Assembly (NCBI GenBank): GCA_026770025.1
Contig: JAMXDE010000050.1
Coordinates: forward strand, 62,001 to 126,000
DNA: 64,000 bases
Origin: Craspedostauros australis
Taxonomy: Eukaryota; Bacillariophyta; Bacillariophyceae; Mastogloiales; Achnanthaceae
Direction: 5' to 3'
The position numbers and the translations under genes are program-made. Positions 61,236-64,000 of the stretch are shown piece by piece (the stretch's first letter is position 1; the number at the start of each line of letters is the position of its first letter). The notes under the pieces were generated by a model. The model did no database searches, was not told the origin of the DNA, and saw nothing but the letters and a program-made list of their open reading frames with translations.

Positions 61236-62566
61236 CAGTTGGGGGATTGGATCGAAGGAAGAAGTTGGAGCTGAAGAAATGGCTGTCCCTGCCTCTCCAA
61301 ATCATGTAGAATCGGCCAACTGGAGATTCTGTGTCCGATGATGGGGCTGTCTGCTTCATCTGCCTTCTTTTGCCCATGGTTGCTGGCTCTCACCAGTAGG
61401 TGCACCCACTGGCATGGAACCATTCGCACCCCTCTGCATTTGAATCGTTGGACACAGAGCATCACGTTGTTTTCGTAGTCGTTGATTCATTTTGGCTGTG
61501 CGATGATGGTGATGCGAAGACCAAAGAGCATGGTTCTGTGGTGACTGGAGTACCCCAGTTGATGATGTCCGCCACCAAGAGATCACCTTTGGAAGGGTTG
61601 GATGGTGTTCTTCCTTCGTCTGAACTCAACACAGGAGAGAGGAGCAAGAGATGTTGGTGCTCGGCTTGGATCGTCGTTGTGAAGCACCCTTGGTTCGTGT
61701 GTCTGCTTCCGTTGCATGTGGCAACGCAAATCGAAGAACAGGCCGATCGGCCAAAGCGCACCTCTGCGATGAGCTGTCCTGCGACAGGGTCAACATGCTG
61801 TTTGGTGGGACTGGCTTCGACACAAGCCAATGACAAGTAGAGTCGAGTACTCTACTCCACACCATTTCAAAAAGGCGTCCGACAAGTACGCAATCCGCAT
61901 CCGACAAGTACACGATTTCCATCCGACAGATACTAAATAGGCAAGGAAAGTAACGTTTTTGTAACCGTCGGACTAGAACTTTTGACTCGTCGGAGTAGAA
62001 ATGGCGAACCACAAATTCTATCTTTTGATTTCTACGTGAGCTACTACTGACTGTTGCGTAGGAAAGCACACATGAGACTTGTCGGCGAAAACCAGGTACT
62101 TGTCCCCCCAAAAACGAATACCGTCGGTTCCTAAGAATTTCTTGTCGGAGGGTCAATATACAGATTTGAAGACATCGTTCCAAGCGAGCCGTCCAAAGCA
62201 CATGAAGCTGAGTATGCTCACCAAATCCAACTGAGCTCCCACAAAAAGCAAATTCGACCCACGAGGAAGTTGCATTCCGAACCAAACAGGATGATGGCAC
62301 CTCATGCCCTCATGTACGCACCACGATCCTCTTCATCTGTGCAATACTGCTGATTGAAACAGGCAATGACGGATGTGACAGCCTGGATGCTTGCCGTAGT
62401 CTGGCTGCGTTGCTCCTACCTGCGTGCTTGAATTGAATAGACAGCTGATTGATCGATCGATGATACCATCTCCCAGCATTGGTCGAGTTGTTTGAAGCGT
62501 TGCACTCGCAGTATCTGCTGTAGCAGGGGTGTCCATCACAATCCCACAATTCAGCTTACCTCCAAG
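61236..62566. other. Region between divergent genes, with a short repeat
   Basis: Minus-strand ORFs (224 codons at 61626-62300, 124 at 61462-61836) are open but motif-free. They could be upstream exons of the transposase. A 25-bp unit containing CATCCGACAAGTAC is repeated three times with variation (61868-61932). Confidence 0.4.
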
Positions 62567-64000
62567 ATGGCACAAATCCAAGTTGCTCGAGCTCAAAGGT
62601 GGTCACCCGCAGGAGATCACGCTGCATACATCATCAAAGGTTTCATCTCCAATCCCCCTCGCTTCCAACCAACCAAGGAAGGCTTCTCGAACTTCTGGGA
62701 GTCGCACGTTGAGTGGCACAGTCTCTACAGCCAGAAGAACACGAAGAAGAATTTTCTCAATTGTTGGGCCCGTCTGCTGAAGTTCCTTGAGAGTGGAAAA
62801 GGTGCGTCCGTTTTGTGATGTTGCCTGTTGTGACTATTATTGTGATCGCCGACTGTCCTGACATGCTCGTGGACCAAATCTCTTCTCACACAGCTCTGAT
62901 TTGCTTCGCTGTGCACAGGATTTGGATCTGATTTTCGCAAGAGGTGCGGTCTGGATTCCACAGAACGCCTCGCAGAGTTGCGTCAAGAACGCGGGATCAA
63001 TCTCAACTACCGACCAGCACAAGGCGCTGTCAACAACACCAATGCCAATCACCCTCCTGCTGCTGATCTTGCTCGCGGTTCTTCTTCGGACGACGACGAA
63101 AGTTACCTTCCTTCTGTTCATTCTGATCGTCTTGGTTCTGCTGTATCTTCAGACAGCTTGGAGCTCGACCCAGGATTCGTTGACGACGATCTCTCTCAAG
63201 CTACCCCACCATTCATTATGCCTCGTCGTGGAGTTCAAGGCCCTCGTGGACCCCCTGTCCGAGACGTGAGCAAACCAACACCTCCTCCTGCCCCCAAGCG
63301 CGACGCCACACCCAACGACAAGACCATCGTGGATGCCATGAACAAGATGGGAATCCGCAGTGCAGATCGCGCCATGAGCCCTGCACTGGACATGGTCAAG
63401 CTCGGATCATTCACTGAACGTGCTTTTGATCCATTGACAGCTGCAAACGGAACAGGGCGCTACAGGGAGGGGATTCACATGTTCGTGGTCCTGGATGCAA
63501 AGGTGGATCCGGATTCTGTGGCGCTGTCTACGGAGGATGAAGGATGGACACTGAAGCTGACCTACAAAGTGCCAAAGATGTACTTCACAGCAGAGTGCAT
63601 CTACGGAGTCTATGGTTATGATAAGGGTTTTTCTACAAGCCTTGCGGCAGCTAAGAATTATTTCCAGGACCTCGCCCGGAAGGTCACCGATGATGCAGGC
63701 GAGCTCGTTGTCAGCTGCCAGTTCAGCCTCCCAAGGAAGATCGACAGTCTCTTCCGCAACGTCAAGACCAAGGACCTCGAGGAGCCCAACTTCGAGATCG
63801 TGGAGAACTACCTCGGAACCACCACGCTGGTGACTTTCTGCTTTTTCCAAGAGAGCTTCAATCAGCAGCAGTTCGGGACGGCTGGTCGTCGTGGCGTCCG
63901 AGGCTTGGATGGGATGGTGTACTCCTTCAATCCCACCATGCCTGCGCCTGCCATCCCGACCGCGCAAGGATTCAGCTCCCACCCCTTTGGCCATCCTTCC
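62567..64000 (+). CDS. Unknown two-exon protein, leaves window at right
   Basis: Exon 1 is 62567-62801, the 117-bp intron 62802-62918 (GTGCGT donor, GCACAG acceptor) is in phase 1, and exon 2 runs open from 62919 to the window end. At least 439 residues are encoded. The N-terminus MAQIQVARAQRWSPAGDHAA leads to FWESHVEWHSLYSQKNTKKN. Exon 2 starts FGSDFRKRCGLDSTERLAEL and has an acidic Ser-rich stretch, a Pro-rich linker (PPPAPKRDATPND), then a globular block (REGIHMFVVLDAKVDPDSVA, TLKLTYKVPKMYFTAECIYG, GELVVSCQFSLPRKIDSLFR, NYLGTTTLVTFCFFQESFNQ). I recognise no domain. It is divergent from the Harbinger-like transposase 1.3 kb away; that family often carries a second, DNA-binding ORF, so this could be it. 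It could equally be an independent host gene. Confidence 0.6.

Overview
The window looks like nuclear DNA of a stramenopile alga, most likely a diatom. The evidence is a secreted protein with PSxxPS repeats, many Ty1/copia elements, leader-bearing proteins that could be plastid-targeted, and host genes with few introns. This is inference from protein character; no rRNA, tRNA or organelle marker was found.

Left two thirds (1-40 kb) is a nested transposon landscape. A minus-strand copia-like gag/protease (E1) runs off the left edge. Next is a truncated plus-strand RNase H with its 3' LTR, abutting a remnant LTR of a minus-strand copia (E3). E3 is split by an 8,767-bp copia (E2, 4755-13521) with two 543-bp LTRs that look identical, a 5-bp target duplication and an uninterrupted 2,472-codon polyprotein. 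To the right are a solo E2-family LTR, a DNA transposon (21412-27387, about 155-bp inverted repeats, dead DDE transposase plus a second ORF), a solo E4-family LTR inside its right inverted repeat, and an older E4-family LTR. A further copia (E4, 30689-38567, two nonsense codons) splits a host gene for a secreted cysteine-rich PSxxPS protein. Its two halves (38568-39524 and 28766-30688) rejoin in frame across a 6-bp target duplication.

Right third (41-59 kb) is gene dense: a degraded DUF1769-like sequence, an SPCA/PMR1-type Ca2+/Mn2+ ATPase (-), an organelle-type methionine aminopeptidase (+), a dysferlin-domain protein (+), a secreted aldo-keto reductase-like protein with an extra C-terminal beta domain (+), the proteasome ubiquitin receptor Rpn13 (+), a divergent protein kinase with an organelle-type leader (+), and a secreted START-like protein with one intron (-). 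The last 4 kb hold a PIF/Harbinger-like transposase (-) with a 100-bp intron, and a divergently oriented two-exon gene of unknown function that leaves the window at the right edge.

The host genes are housekeeping or secretory functions and do not form a pathway. The most informative content is the layered insertion history, several unusual features of the retroelements, and unusual domain combinations.
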